Assembly: GCA_964036315.1 (NCBI GenBank)
Contig: OZ038487.1
Coordinates: 52,774,533-52,838,532, forward strand
Length of the DNA stretch: 64,000 bases
Reading direction: 5' to 3'
Origin: Acanthosepion esculentum
Taxonomy: Eukaryota; Mollusca; Cephalopoda; Sepiida; Sepiidae
The translations under genes and the position numbers were made by a program. The notes under the pieces were generated by a model, which saw only the letters and a list, made by a program, of their open reading frames with translations, was not told the DNA's origin and ran no database searches. Of the stretch, positions 1 to 11,204 are shown piece by piece (position 1 is the stretch's first letter; each line of letters opens with the position of its first letter).

Positions 1-560
1 CAAAATGTTCACCCGATACAAGTCCCAAGAGCCACTCAAGGCAGAGGGTCGCTAAATGAGGTTGTTCTATAGACACGGAAGAAAGTAAGTGCAGATAATA
101 AGGCTCCTACAAATAGGTATCAGTCGTGCCGAGATTTGAAGAAGTCAAGATTGTATAGTTTAGGGAAGCATCCTCTCAGGCATCTGTTTCATAAAGTAGT
201 GGCTCTTGGGAAGAAGCTGCCTGAATGGAACTTCCTTCTCACCAATGGAATATAAAGGGAATGACTATGATCCTCCTCTGTGTATATGGCACATTGCATC
301 TTAGCTGTAAATGTCTGAACTAGCGTCACTAGGGATTTTCAGAAGATTTTACATGGGCATAGTGATAGAGAAGCAAGAGGCTTGCAATCTTGTGTCTGTG
401 GGAGAGGGGTTGTAGGGTGAAAAAATAATTAATCTCTGAATTTCTCCATGTGGAAAAATTGCACCCACTGATAATCATTAAAGCTTGATGAACATTTATG
501 TAGACCAAACAGTGGATCTGAGCACAGTTAAGTGATGGGTAATGCATTTAAGCAGCGACA
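1..560 (-). mobile_element. LINE-A fragment (3' end of a non-LTR retrotransposon)
   Basis: The minus strand carries a decayed copy of the C-terminal part of a reverse-transcriptase polyprotein plus its 3' untranslated end. The translation around 420-330 contains the block FFTLQPLSHRHKIASLLLLY, which matches the better-preserved block at 24.5 kb (STLQPLSHRWDGASLSLFYL). The 3' end near position 8 begins with the family's shared word 'gttcaccc' (complement view), also found at 6.58, 19.68, 33.37 and 38.84 kb. The copy is 5'-truncated and out of frame. The exact LINE clade is not resolved. Confidence 0.75.
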
Positions 561-912
561 ACAGCAGTGTGTGTGATAAGCCATAATCTGGATACTTTCT
601 CATTGTCAGCAAAAATGTGATGTTGTCTATGTGGAAAAATAGTATTTTGTCATTAAAAACTTGCTCTATCCACAGTATTACTGAGCTCCCTATAATATTT
701 GTACTTTTTGGGAAAATAAATGCTAGGCATTACTTTTAATAAGACTCTTACATTCTTTTTATCTCTTCTGATGAGCTCTGTACAACTACCTCAGCCACAA
801 AGCTAACAAATATATTACTGTGGTCACTTCATATTGATACTTTTAAGAAAAGCATAAATCCATCTTTTCTTACATCAGTGTTATATAACAAGGCAGATAG
901 GATTTTCTGTTT
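561..912. other. Unassigned AT-rich sequence
   Basis: No repeat family, reading frame or RNA recognised. Confidence 0.5.
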
Positions 913-965
913 TTGATTGTCAACCAGTCTTGGAGAAGGAAAAGGCTGAATTCAAACCAGTTTGG
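913..965 (+). repeat. SINE-A internal fragment
   Basis: A short piece resembling the middle of SINE-A ('gtcaaccagtcttggagaag' followed by a 'ctgaattcaaac' word), comparable with 1,706-1,750 in the complete copy. The reading frame that follows to 1,170 is not recognised. Confidence 0.5.
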
Positions 966-1254
966 TGTACATATGTTGGAAAACATGAGAAGAGAATTCC
1001 TTGCACCAGAATTTGGTCCTGTCTTTAATTGGATCGGATCCTACACTAGCCATCCAGGACCCCCACTTTGCCACAGTGTCCTGGAAGGAAGGTCAGTGAG
1101 ATTGTTCATGGCATGTGCAATCCCATTACTGAACGCCAAAATCCAATCATACACATTCCTTATTACTTAAAAAAGTATTATCATCACCCTTTGGGATAAA
1201 GAGCACTACATAATACATGTTTGATTAAATACTGTAGACTAGTTTATGTCAATC

Positions 1255-1425
1255 TAGGATGGAAAGAGCAATACTAAAATCTGAAAGTGCATTGGAATAG
1301 TGAAAGATGCCTACCAATAGCCAAGCAAAAGATTAAGAAACGAGAATTTTGTTAGAAACAAAGAAAAGAGTACTGAACTGTTATGTAAAATCAGTCCTCC
1401 TATATACACATATGTTAGTTAATTT
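1255..1425 (+). mobile_element. LINE-C fragment (RTE-like RT thumb)
   Basis: The sequence matches, in opposite orientation, the region 26,150-26,330. Translation in changing frames gives remnants of the post-catalytic thumb segment: a 'KCIGIVKDAY' stretch, then an 'RNKEKSTELL' stretch. Both correspond to the 'RIALAKTAF...LKCYVWSVLLYGSE' region of RTE-like polyproteins. Several stops and frame changes make it a dead fragment. Confidence 0.65.
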
Positions 1426-1466
1426 TATTTATATATATATATATATACACGTGTGTGTATTTGTGC

Positions 1467-1528
<62 letters not shown>
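1426..1528. repeat. (TA)n microsatellite, interrupted by a TG-rich piece
   Basis: Two (AT)n runs (1,428-1,446 and 1,470-1,524) flank a short gtgtgtg-containing spacer. The second run directly abuts the tRNA-like head of a SINE-A copy. Confidence 0.95.
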
Positions 1529-1529
<1 letters not shown>

Positions 1530-1944
1530 GAGGCACGGTGAAGTAGTGGGTAGCAGCTCAGACTGAGGGCTTGGAGAGCCAAGTTCGAATTCCAGTCGAA
1601 TCTATTACATCTACTTACTTACATGTTAATACCCTTAGGAAAGGTATTAATCCTCTTCTCTCTCCAGCTATGGGTAAATAGCTGGACAAACTGGGTTCTA
1701 TAGCCTTGGATGGCAACTGGTCTAGGAGAAGGACAACTCTGAATTCAAAACTTGCGGAATGTTGTTTAGGGACCTTGTGGCACACAGTGCACCAGGTCTC
1801 TGTATTCAGCCCTTCAAAAAGTGTAGTTGGTTCTGCACAAAGCCTTCATCACTATAATCAAATCATATGTGCTGGTGTCTGGTTGTCAGTTCCTAGAAAC
1901 TGAGTTGCTGACCCTCATACATTGAATATGATGGGAGAGTCCAC
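1529..1944 (+). mobile_element. SINE-A, near-complete tRNA-derived SINE
   Basis: The head (1,529-1,600) has an A-box-like stretch 'ggtgaagtagtgggtagc' and a B-box-like 'gttcgaattcc', as in Pol III tRNA-derived SINEs. The body carries blocks shared with 9.4, 32.2, 34.8 and 41.4 kb: 'gggtaaatagctggacaaac', 'ccttggatggcaactggtct' and 'cttcaaaaagtgtagttggt'. It ends in 'gggagagtcc' and runs into (TA)n. It is noncoding; reading frames across it are accidental. It resembles the tRNA-derived SINEs described from cephalopods, but I cannot assign it to a named family. Confidence 0.85.
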
Positions 1945-1968
1945 TATATATACATATATATATATATA
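1945..1968. repeat. (TA)n tail of SINE-A
   Basis: A run of TA with one CA interruption, directly following the SINE-A 3' end. Confidence 0.9.
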
Positions 1969-1969
1969 A

Positions 1970-2449
1970 GTCTAGAGAGAAGGATATATATTATGCATCT
2001 AGATATTTCTAAATATCATGTGTAAAGAAAAACTTTTCTCTCTCCATTTAATAATTCACAACTGTTTATCAACTCTCTTGCCTGTTTGACTATCTGTTAT
2101 TGGCCATGAATCATTTCACAATAAGAAATTATCAATGTTATCATAAAAATATTTCTATCATTCAGCTGACAAGACCGAAGCCTTTAAGTAGAATATAAAA
2201 CTTGTTAATTATGAAAAACTCATAAAATTATTGCAGAATTATTGATTTTACAGTCAAACTTAAAGCCTTCATGAGGAAATCAAAAAATATGAAGATTACT
2301 GATAATAAAATAGAAAAGAGATGAAAAATTTCAACATCCACATGTATAAACTTACTTGTAACTGATTTATTTGGAAGGATTTATATGAATCTCTCAACTG
2401 AAAAGGCTGTATGCAATTAAACATTTATTTTGGGAGACATTTTGTTTTA
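1970..2449. other. Unassigned AT-rich sequence
   Basis: Nothing recognised on either strand. Confidence 0.5.
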
Positions 2450-2628
2450 TTAACATGAAGCTTATTTCAATGACAATGCTCAGATCAGTCCAAGAATTAA
2501 GCATATTTTGAGCATGAAACAAACCTCTGATATTTTTTATCAGCATGAAGCTTATATAAATGACAAGGCTCAGATTAATCATTAAGATTAAGCATATTTT
2601 GAGCATGAGGCAAAGCTTCAGTTTTTTT
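2450..2628. repeat. Two-copy direct tandem duplication, period about 90 bp
   Basis: 'catgaagcttat' occurs at 2,454 and 2,544, and both are followed by a gctcagat word and 'aagcatattttgagcatga'. The copies have diverged by substitutions and small indels. Confidence 0.8.
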
Positions 2629-2629
2629 T

Positions 2630-3370
2630 AGGCAATCTTATTTTGCAGTAAAAATTTACCTTTCTCAAATTTTAAACATGAAATAAGTGTGAAATTAGGC
2701 AAAAACATGAGTAATTGATTCACATAATGAAGCTCAGTTAAAATTACCTGATGTTAATATAAAAACAATGTTGTTTTTTAAGAGTTACCTATTTATCACT
2801 TTCATACTAAAGTGGGATTCAACTCTCATGAAAGAAGTAGATGATAAAAACTCACATGCATATATGTAAAAAGTTATAAAGGAGAAACCAAGTGACTCAT
2901 AATGTTAAACCTGAGGAGAATAATAAAGAAGGGAAGAAAAAAATCTAATAACCAAGATCTGCGACCGGAGACATTGGTGAAGAGTGACAAAAAAGATGCA
3001 TGCATTACCATTGCAGATAATTATGTAACGCCACTGTTAATTTCTGTGTAGTATGAATTTATTCATTTTGTAAGGGAAGGTTTGGAGAATGACCATGTAT
3101 TAAAAAATGTCATATACCAGTTACACTCACTACTTTGAATTTCAACGAGTTAGACCAGTCAGTAAATTTTGTCACTATTTTCTGGGCTTTCTCAACTGAA
3201 AAAAATGGGCCTCACCGACACCTATCTCATTTCATTTTTTTTTAATGCCATTCCCCTTCATGATGTAGGCGCAAATAATTTCCATAGATTACTTTTTTTT
3301 TTATTATCTGTGAATTGCTATGATTCCATGGGAAAGATGGTGGATACATGTCTCCTCTACATTTATAGTT
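2630..3370. other. Unassigned AT-rich sequence
   Basis: No recognised element. Short reading frames here are not supported by any motif. Confidence 0.5.
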
Positions 3371-3374
3371 TTCT

Positions 3375-3445
3375 TTCTCTTAGATTGGTTGCCACCCAAG
3401 TCTAAAAAGCTTAATCTACCCTGCTATTTAGCCCATAGTTAAGGG
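3375..3445 (-). repeat. SINE-A fragment, antisense
   Basis: The reverse complement contains 'gggtggcaaccaatctaaga' preceded by a 'ctatgggctaaatagcaggg' word, matching the SINE-A body ('gggtaaatagctgg ... ggatggcaactggtctagga'). Confidence 0.65.
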
Positions 3446-3915
3446 TGTGGGGAGAAAAGACAAATTCATGTTTTTCACAAAAGCACTATTTACATGTGGA
3501 CTATTGCTCTCATCTTCTGTTGTGCTTCTGTCCTTCATCAGATGTATTTTAAAAACTGAATTGCCAAATGGACAAAATTTTGTTATAACCCCAACAAAGA
3601 TGAATAGTCTGCAAGTAAATAGTGCACATAATGGTACCTCCACATCCCAGAAATTCAGACAGAAATTTCTGCAACAATGAATGTAACAGACTAAGCAGGA
3701 ATGATTGCTTGCTGATTCCACTTTCCATGCAGATAACCACTATGCTACCTGCTCAGCCTCTTCCTATACAATATGTAAAATTGATACCAAATGTGATGAA
3801 ATTAAATGTAATCTTAGTTTATTTTGTCTGTTCCACAAATGTAAGGACATAAGAGATGAAGCTAATAATTTTATAAACTCCAGTTAATCATTTTCTCAGC
3901 TGAACTGTTAAAGTT
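3446..3915. other. Unassigned sequence with short overlapping reading frames
   Basis: Small frames are open on both strands (up to 97 codons), none with a recognisable domain. I do not call a gene. Confidence 0.4.
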
Positions 3916-3919
3916 GAAA

Positions 3920-4725
3920 CACAAATTATCAATAGTCTCTTTAGAAAAAGATGTCAAGTATCTCTTCATTAATCATCTGAGATACCCCTCTCTGCTTTCC
4001 ATCAGCATGGCTGATGCTAACCTCCAGGAAAGTGACTCATTGTGCTTTCTTGGACTAATGTTCTCAGCTGACATAAAGTGGAAAGACTATAATGAATTTG
4101 TTGCTAAGAAAGTTGGTTCACTGTGTCATGTGAAACAATTTTTCTCTCCAGAATCTATTATACATATCTATATCAGCCATTCATCCATGCTTAGAATATT
4201 GCTGCCACATATGGTGTGGTGCTTCTACTATATAATTTTAGCTCCTTGATAAAATCCAAAGAAGAATCAGTAATATTATCAGTCTTTATCTAGCTGCTTG
4301 GCTTCAGTCACTTTCCCACTGCTGTCAGGTTATTTCCCTATACCTTTTCTATAAATCCATCCATGGTAATTGTTCAGATGAGCTCTTTGCTATGGTACCT
4401 AGACTTTAAGCACAGTACTAGAGTGACATTGAGATCTCATCAATTTAGATAAGCTAGATAAATATAACCCTAAATCCTATGCTAACAGTTTCTTTTCTGT
4501 CATTTATAGAACTCTCTTCCAGCTCCATGCTTTCCAACCAACTTTAATCTTCAAAATTTTAAATGTAATGTCAGTCACTATCTACTGTCCTCCTGATTAC
4601 CTTTTGTTGTTTCCACTCATTAGTAATGTTTGTTTCTAATTCTTTCACACCCAGTAACACATTGTGCCTTAGTGGCTTTACTGCTTTGCATGGGGTGAAA
4701 TCAGTTAAATAAAAATATGAAAATT
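3920..4725 (+). mobile_element. LINE-B fragment (RT C-terminal region and 3' UTR)
   Basis: The plus strand encodes, with frameshifts, the segment downstream of the RT catalytic core. It reads SISMADANLQESDSLCFLGL at about 4,000-4,060, then a VGSLCHVKQFFSPESI block, then a degraded CCHIW position (4,200), then NSLPAPCFPTNFNLQNFKCN in the third frame near 4,500-4,560. It ends with the family's terminal word 'ggggtgaaat' (about 4,693) and an A-rich tail. It is 5'-truncated, lacks RT motifs A-C and is not functional. Confidence 0.8.
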
Positions 4726-4924
4726 CTACCAATGTCATTTTAATTTGTGTATAGGAACATCTGATTTATAAACATTACTGTACTATTAAGCTAAAATACA
4801 ACTGAATTATAGAACATGACATCTGCTATATTGATATTAAGATGTATCAAAAGTATTTTCACTTTTTAACCCTGGGGAAACTCTGAAGATCTTTCTGTTT
4901 TTGAAGCTCATATAATGATCTACT

Positions 4925-5000
4925 TATCTTCTCTTCTTTTATGTGCCATGTTTTTTTCAGGGTTTTGTCAATCATGGCTCTCCACAATTTCCTGTCATAG
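4925..5000 (-). mobile_element. LINE-C 3' coding tail, antisense fragment
   Basis: 'tcatggctctccacaatttc' is the complement of the LINE-C terminal coding block (LWRAMIANVLKGH-type end seen at 38.5 kb). It is preceded by a 'tgtgccatgt' word from the sequence just after the stop. Confidence 0.65.
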
Positions 5001-5009
5001 TAACTTTTA

Positions 5010-5556
5010 ATGTTTCTTGATTTTCTTTAAGTTTTTGTGTGTTGCTTATTAGTTCTTCTTCTACTCTGCACCATTATCAAGAGATGGTCATCCACTTCTG
5101 GGTTTTATATCAAGGGGCAAGTCACCACCCTTAAAATGTTTCAAACAGTTTTGGATAGTATGGGAAGAAACTGTATAATTTCATTTCTCTTCTGCAAACA
5201 TAGTATGATCCAGAGAACCCTCTTAGCACAACATGTGAATGTTCTAACACTGCAAAAGAAAACCTGTGTTTTATCCTCTGTTAATTACTCTTAAAAAAAA
5301 CTGTACTAACTCAGCTGGTATTAAACAAAATTAAATAATGTTTTACTATCCTTGTTTATAGAGAATTAAGATGAAATTGTTTTTAAACAAAATGTGCACT
5401 TGGCTATGAAGGAAAGATTTATAAAACTGTCTCAGAGACCATTAGTGAGTTACTAGGTGCCCCAAGTGTGTGATCTTGTGCCATACTAGGTAAACATAGT
5501 AATAGATTCATATCAAATGACCTATAAATTTTAAACAACTGAATATGCATTAAACC
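5010..5556. other. Unassigned sequence
   Basis: A short frame at 5,037-5,294 has no recognisable domain; its start overlaps the LINE-C remnant. Confidence 0.4.
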
Positions 5557-6035
5557 AGCGTTTCCCAACCTTTTTTTCAACCATCGCCTCCTTTGGGCAC
5601 AAACTTTTTGTCAATGCACCCCTATAATATTATACTGAACTCATCTTTTATAGCAAGATCCCACTGAAGTATTAGTGCAAAAATAAATTTTAATATTGTT
5701 TTCATTTCTATTATAAATGCCACTGCTTAAAAAGCTAAAAAGAAACTTTTACTTGATAACTTATCTCAATGTTTTCAATGTGTGAATTGACTTTGGTGCT
5801 TACTGGCAAAGGCCCTTACTCAAGATTTATTGCGTAAACATACAGCAATTGTGGCTTATTTTAAGTTCCATGCTGCTTAGGAGTAATCAAAGATCTTCTC
5901 ATTTTGCAATTTGCAAGTGGTTTCTTTGTTTAGTAAGAAGCTGTGTAACTGCGTTGAAACCACATTCAGCCATATAGGAAGTTGGTGAAGCAATGAAGAA
6001 AAGTTTGATAGCTTCCCACAGCTTTAGATACCTTT
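5557..6035 (-). pseudogene. Degenerate hAT transposase, C-terminal end with one terminal repeat
   Basis: The reverse complement of 5,860-6,030 translates, with a few stops, to YLKLWEAIKLFFIASPTSYM followed by AECGFNAVTQLLTKQRNHLQ. This is the hAT C-terminal dimerisation region as found in ZBED5/SCAND3-like transposases: a helix ending 'FPTSY', then 'ERGFSxxxxLLTKKRNRL'. About 300 bp farther downstream on the minus strand, at 5,557, lies 'cagcgtttcccaaccttttt', a typical hAT terminal inverted repeat. I found no matching terminus on the other side, so the element is truncated upstream. Stops and indels mean no active protein. Confidence 0.75.
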
Positions 6036-6039
6036 AAAA

Positions 6040-6569
6040 ATTTCTGTTTGTAGCTAATGTTGAATAATTAAAAAAAAAAATGGTTAATGCTCCTGACCTC
6101 CTGAGTATGCCCACTGCCCTCCAAATGAAATAAAAACTCCTAGTGCTCTCTTTCAATGTAACAAAGCTTTAAACTATGAATTATTTGGACTATTATCAAC
6201 ATCATCAAATTTTTTTTTTTAATTATTAAAAAAGATTTTCATTGTTTAAATTTAAAAAAAATGTTGACAAAGTATTCAGTTCAAAGATTACCAATGGAAC
6301 AAAAATGAGGAAGGTGGAAAAGGCTGGTAGGATGTACTAGTCATTATTTTAATATCATGTCTATGGTATTTTTTCCCCATTATTGAAATTATAATTTATA
6401 TTCAGAGCAAGAATGTGATTGTCAGTTCTCATCTTTATCATTCAACAAGGATAAGACATCAGAGCCTCATGAACCAATCAGAAGCCAAGTAGCAATTTCT
6501 AAATGGATCTTCTGGTTGGACAATGTGTATGTAAAGAGAATTTAGTTTTTTTTTATTCATTTTTTTCTT
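6040..6569. other. Unassigned AT-rich sequence containing a low-copy repeat block
   Basis: Positions 6,335-6,460 resemble 8,605-8,735 in the same orientation (shared words 'attcagagcaaga' and 'cagttctcat'). Nothing else is recognised. Confidence 0.5.
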
Positions 6570-7290
6570 TACAATGATGTTCACCCTGTAAAAGGCCCAG
6601 TGGCCAGTCAAAACAGAGGGTTACAGTGTAAGAGGCACAGTTTATGCAGATATGTGGGGAAGATAATGATTAACCCTACACTTTGACTGGTTAAGATTGT
6701 CGCAGTCAGAGAAGCATTCTCTTGGGAGTCAATTCCACAAGGCAGTGGTTTGTGGGAAGAATTTTCTTGATTGGAAGTTACATCTTACCAATGGAATGCA
6801 AAGGGAATGAGGTTGGTTTGCTACAATGTGTATAGCATAGCAGGTCTTATCTGTGAAGTGTAGAACTGGTGGAACTAAGGAATGTAGTTCATCTGAACAC
6901 TTTCCATAGAAATAGCAATTGAGCAATGAGAGATTTTGTCTGTGAGAAAGGGGATGTAAAATGGAAAATAATTTGTCATGGATACAGGGATGCTTTTAGA
7001 CTCTATTGAGAATGGAAAATGAAAACTAAGCAGCTCCTGCCCATATATGGCAACAGTATTCCATTTTGGGCCTAATCTGGCTCTTGTAAAGGTAGAGGCT
7101 AGCAGTTTGAGTCATGTACTGACTGGAGGGGTACAGGGAAATGGCAATCCTTAGCAGTGGATTGTATGTATGAATTCTACTTTAGGTTTGGGTTGACTTT
7201 AAGTCCCCAGTAGGCGCTCAAGGTATGAGGCCTCCCTGAGAGAACATCCATTTATTGGGATTGATTGGTGATAATTCAGTCCAATATGGA
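6570..7290 (-). mobile_element. LINE-A fragment
   Basis: The minus strand from about 7,290 to 6,570 carries the RT C-terminal region and 3' end. An open piece at 6,926-6,729 reads YGKCSDELHSLVPPVLHFTD, then HIVANQPHSLCIPLVRCNFQ, then FFPQTTALWN. These are the same blocks as at 24.6 kb and 39.0 kb. Upstream, the 'ARLGPKWNTVAIY' segment (about 7,050-7,110) corresponds to 'SQIRPKMEYCxxIW'. The element ends at the 'gttcaccctg' word at 6,580. Confidence 0.8.
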
Positions 7291-7614
7291 TAGATTATTT
7301 GATAAGTTCTCCAATGTTGGCTGTCATCATGGAGCTAAAATAAGTAAAGGGTTATTGTAAAAACCAGTACCATAAAAATAAAGGTAACATTTATGAACAA
7401 GGTCATTGCAAGTCAATCCAGTAGTGAGTGCTACTATTGAAAGGTAGGTACTCCTTGCATAAGTTTGAGTCATACTCAACAGATCCCAGCTCATCTTGTA
7501 GTCGATTGATTACAGCTACTTATAGGTTGTTACTCATGCGGTTGACAGGTTATTCCATTACATCACTTTCAAACTTTACACCGTACCTCTTTGATATATG
7601 GTAATATTATCTGT

Positions 7615-8030
7615 TTCCTTTTAAGGAAACATTCAGCATTCATTGACTGAGCAGTAAGTGCAACTTCCGGTTGAAATTTTTGAAATATTTGTTTTAAAAC
7701 AACTTTTCACAAAAATACATTCTCAAGCTCACTAATGATTACTGTTCCCTCCAATACTGATGAAGATTTCCTTCCTAACCTTTTGTTTGAAGTAGTGTAG
7801 AACATCAGCATATTGATTATGTCCTTATTTTCTCTTCAAGTTACATGTACCATACATATTAGTTGTTGCTGTTGTTGAAAGATCTCAGGTGAAGTGGTTT
7901 CTGTTATTTGGTATAGTTCTTTGTTTGTGAATCTGTAGTGCCAATCAATAAGGTTTGAATACGGATGGTCATTGCTAAAATCTATAGTCTCCATTCACTG
8001 AATTTTTAGCCATTGGTCTAAGAAATCAGT
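7615..8030 (-). mobile_element. LINE-D fragment, possible polyprotein tail
   Basis: This stretch is repeated at 23,450-23,610 and 56,950-57,670 (shared words 'attcagcattcattgactga', 'tttccttcctaaccttttgt' and a 'ttcaagttacatg' block). The orientation is inferred from the nearby reverse-transcriptase remnant on the minus strand (8,185-8,470). I cannot identify a conserved domain in this part. Confidence 0.55.
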
Positions 8031-8184
8031 TTTCTTTACAGCTCACAGTTTAGATATTTCTGCACAAGTCTGCATGATATCCATATGTAAGTCTCAATCT
8101 GATGAGGCTATTTAAGAACATGACTTGATTTTTTCAGTTAATCTTTTAGTTTTATAGCAATTTGCGGTGTTGGGTGAAACTAAA

Positions 8185-8470
8185 TCTAGTGCAATTGATT
8201 ATTCACTTGCATACATTTAGTGCAGTTGATTCTATCGTCAGTTTCCTTATCTCCTATACTAAATTTGTTATAACTGATTCATACACCAAGCTATTTGAAG
8301 TGTTTAGTATTTAATAATTTCAAATCCTGAATTTTTATAATGGATTCAGTGTAGGTGTCATCACTGCTTTCATTCCAATTCTAGGTCATTGTTTCTGTTT
8401 TGTAAAAGTTTATCTTCAGTTCTGTTTCTTGGGACACTTGGTAGAGAATTTTGATTTTTTTTGTTGTCTC
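8185..8470 (-). mobile_element. LINE-D reverse-transcriptase thumb remnant
   Basis: The reverse complement matches 42,600-42,740 closely. The shared block translates as a T-Y-T-E-S-I segment followed by LLNTKHFK, a stop, then LGV. This corresponds to the conserved thumb signature 'xxxFKYLGxxI' of non-LTR reverse transcriptases. Stops replace the Tyr of KYLG and other residues. Confidence 0.7.
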
Positions 8471-9379
8471 AATATGGCAACACCAAAAGTAACCCACAGG
8501 TTACCTCTTGATGGAACATCATTAGGAAACTGGGAAAATGCATAAAAGTGAATAATCCATGATCAAATGCTAGTATCAGTTGGCTTTAGTTTAACCCCAA
8601 ATTATTAGAATGTACGAATCATTATTTTTCATATCACGTTGTTTGTTGTTCCTTTTTTTTTTTTACATGATTCAAAATTATGCTTTGCATTCAGAGCAAG
8701 AGTAAAAATATTTCAGTTCTCATTTTAATCTATAAAGGACAAATGTTTACAACAAATCTTTATCTTTTGTTATATGGCTTCTTCTTTTGCGTGATGGTCA
8801 CAGTAAAATATTTATAGAATCGGATGGAGTCATGATTCAAACATTACCAGAATGTTATTGGCATGGATTCCGAAGAAGCAAAGTATGCATTGCTTCTTCT
8901 ATCAAAAAATATTCCAGACAAAACATCTTTATTTAATAAGTATGGCATTTATTTCATTTGTATCATACATCATTTTAGATAGACTTGGTGAATTTATATA
9001 TATATTGTAATGAAAACTTGAAACTCGTATGCAGCCATTTGAATTTGATAATCTGGTATCTCCAATATGAAAAATTCAATTTGTGGTAATCTTTTTCAAA
9101 ATTAAAATTATAGGACACTTTGGAGAAAGACCGAAGTCGGATTGTCTGCATTGCATTCAGTAGCTGCAAGGTGCTGCTGATTTGGTGAAATTTAATTGAA
9201 CGGTGTTTAAAACGGTAAATTATTATTCGTTGCTACTTCTTATTTAGGCATTAAATTAATAACAATTATTCATTTTTGTCTGAGATCTTCACAGTGTTGT
9301 AAGTTTTAGGACACATAACTGCTGTGGAACATATTCAGGACACACAACTAGTCAATTCTGTCTTGTCCACTTCATGTCA
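8471..9379. other. Unassigned sequence with a low-copy repeat and a small hairpin
   Basis: 8,605-8,735 resembles 6,335-6,460. A perfect 10-bp-arm inverted repeat (gaagaagcaa ... ttgcttcttc, 8-nt loop) lies at about 8,872-8,899. Confidence 0.5.
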
Positions 9380-9668
9380 CTGTAAAAGTCATAAGTCTAT
9401 TTCCCCACTAGCTATAGGATAAATAACATACTGTGTTCTCTTGCCTTGGGTGGCAGCCAATCTTGTAGAAGGAAAATTTTGTATTCAAATCAGAAGAGGA
9501 GTGTGTGGAAACTTTTTGGTACAACAATTCATTTGTCGTTTGTTTTTCCAAAAAGTGTGGCCAGTTCTACACAAGCCTTTATTACATAATCAAATCATCC
9601 GTAGTCTAGTGGGTCAGTTCTAAACTGACTTGTTGGGCTTTCATACATCAAAATCAATGGGAGAATCC

Positions 9669-9670
<2 letters not shown>
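9380..9670 (+). mobile_element. SINE-A, 5'-truncated
   Basis: It contains the SINE-A blocks 'ccttgggtggcagccaatct' and 'ccaaaaagtgtggccagttc', a 'ataatcaaatcat' word and the terminal 'gggagaatcc'. The tRNA-like head is missing. Confidence 0.75.
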
Positions 9671-9742
<72 letters not shown>

Positions 9743-9745
9743 TAG
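9671..9745. repeat. (TA)n-(GA)n compound microsatellite
   Basis: About 25 TA units followed by about 10 GA units at the 3' end of a SINE-A copy. Confidence 0.95.
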
Positions 9746-10859
9746 ACAGATAAACCGACAGAAAAAGAATGAGAGATATTAATGTAGATATTTGTTGAAT
9801 AAACTACCCCTGTGGAAGAAATGAACTGAATTATAATGGGTTAGTATACTAACTCTCACTCTACATCAGATGTTTTGAGATATCAATATAAATTGAACTC
9901 AAGGCCTTGTAATCAAATACTGTATCAACTAAATCATTCCCTTACCCCTTCAGTCTTTCAGAAACAGAATAGAGCAAAAGTAAAATAAAATAAACACCGA
10001 TCACTTTATGCCCAGAATTATGGCCTGATCACTGTTCTTCTTCAAAATGGGAGCAGTGAAGAGTTGTAAAAATTCTTAATATCTTTGAGACAACATTTTA
10101 TGTTGAAATCACAGAAGCAGAAATCTTACTCACTCTTTCCTGAATTAATGTCCATTTCCCAGTGAGCATTGTTTGCTTTCTTCATAAGGTACTGAGAGGT
10201 TTTCATGAAATATTCCACCCACATTGCTATGAACACAAAATATCTCTAAATTTTTGTTGTTCCAATAACTTTGTCACGTCTCATGAATTTTGACTGACCT
10301 TCTCCAAAAAAGGATACTTACACAGAGAAAGTGTGAGAAACAAATGAAATGAAAAAAAATGTCAGAATGCACATAATTTATGGGCTAGGAATTTTGTATA
10401 TGAAAAGGTTTCAAAATGTTCGACAAATGAACAAAAGTGGTGGGGAGGAGCTTTGAAACCCAAACAGAATCAAAGGAATATGAAGAAAAGTAAAGCCGGG
10501 TGGACATAACTTGACAAAAAAAAAAAAAGAAAATTGCAAAATAAACAAATGAAACAAATATAAATGTAGAAAAAAGGAACAAAAGCATCAGACAAGAAAG
10601 GATATCATACATAAAACAACAATAAGATGAATACAAAAATGTTATGATAGAAGAAGATGGACAATAGTAAGAGGCTGTGCAGGTTTTTCCAAAATAATGT
10701 TCTCATAGATATGAATGTTTGTTCTTCATAGTGATTGCAGGGTGCAGTCAGAAAAACAAGAAATTGTGAAACAACAATAATCATTCCCATGCAAGTTAAC
10801 CTTGCGTTGTAAGCTAACTCAAATAAAAACTGTTCATCTTTGACATTCTTACTTTCACT
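9746..10859. other. Unassigned AT-rich sequence
   Basis: Minus-strand frames at 10,385-10,790 are Phe/Leu/Ser-rich because of T-rich DNA. I see no domain and call no gene. Confidence 0.45.
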
Positions 10860-11204
10860 TTCTTTCTTTTTTCATATGAAACAATACTGCCTTTTTGCCT
10901 TTTAGTTTTATCTTCTTGTTCTTTTTTTTTTACTTATCACTTTTGCTTAGCTTTTAATTTCTCTATCTCACTGTTGCTCTCTTTTTCTACCCACCCCACT
11001 CCTTTCTTTAATTCTCACTTCATTTTTTTTTTTTATCCCTTCCTTGACTCTCCTGATTCTCTTTTTCATCTATTTTCTTATTATTTATTTCTCCTCATCC
11101 TCTTTCATTTCTACAGTGGATTTCTTTGTTCAGCTTTTGTCTGATTCACCTCTTTTTTATATTCTCTTTTTCCTCTTTGTCTGATTCTTGTTTTAACTTA
11201 TACA
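10860..11204. repeat. Pyrimidine-rich low-complexity tract
   Basis: The plus strand is almost entirely C and T with occasional A or G. Nothing coding can be supported. Confidence 0.8.

Noticed and set aside
1349..1546. Ile-Tyr repeat reading frames over TA runs (also at 12,488-12,891, 32,479-32,957 and 40,641-42,423)
   Set aside because: Translation of (TA)n/(CA)n microsatellites. Open on both strands purely from composition.
1529..1600. tRNA gene at the SINE-A head
   Set aside because: A- and B-box-like words are present, but the cloverleaf is not complete and the unit continues into a repeated SINE body.
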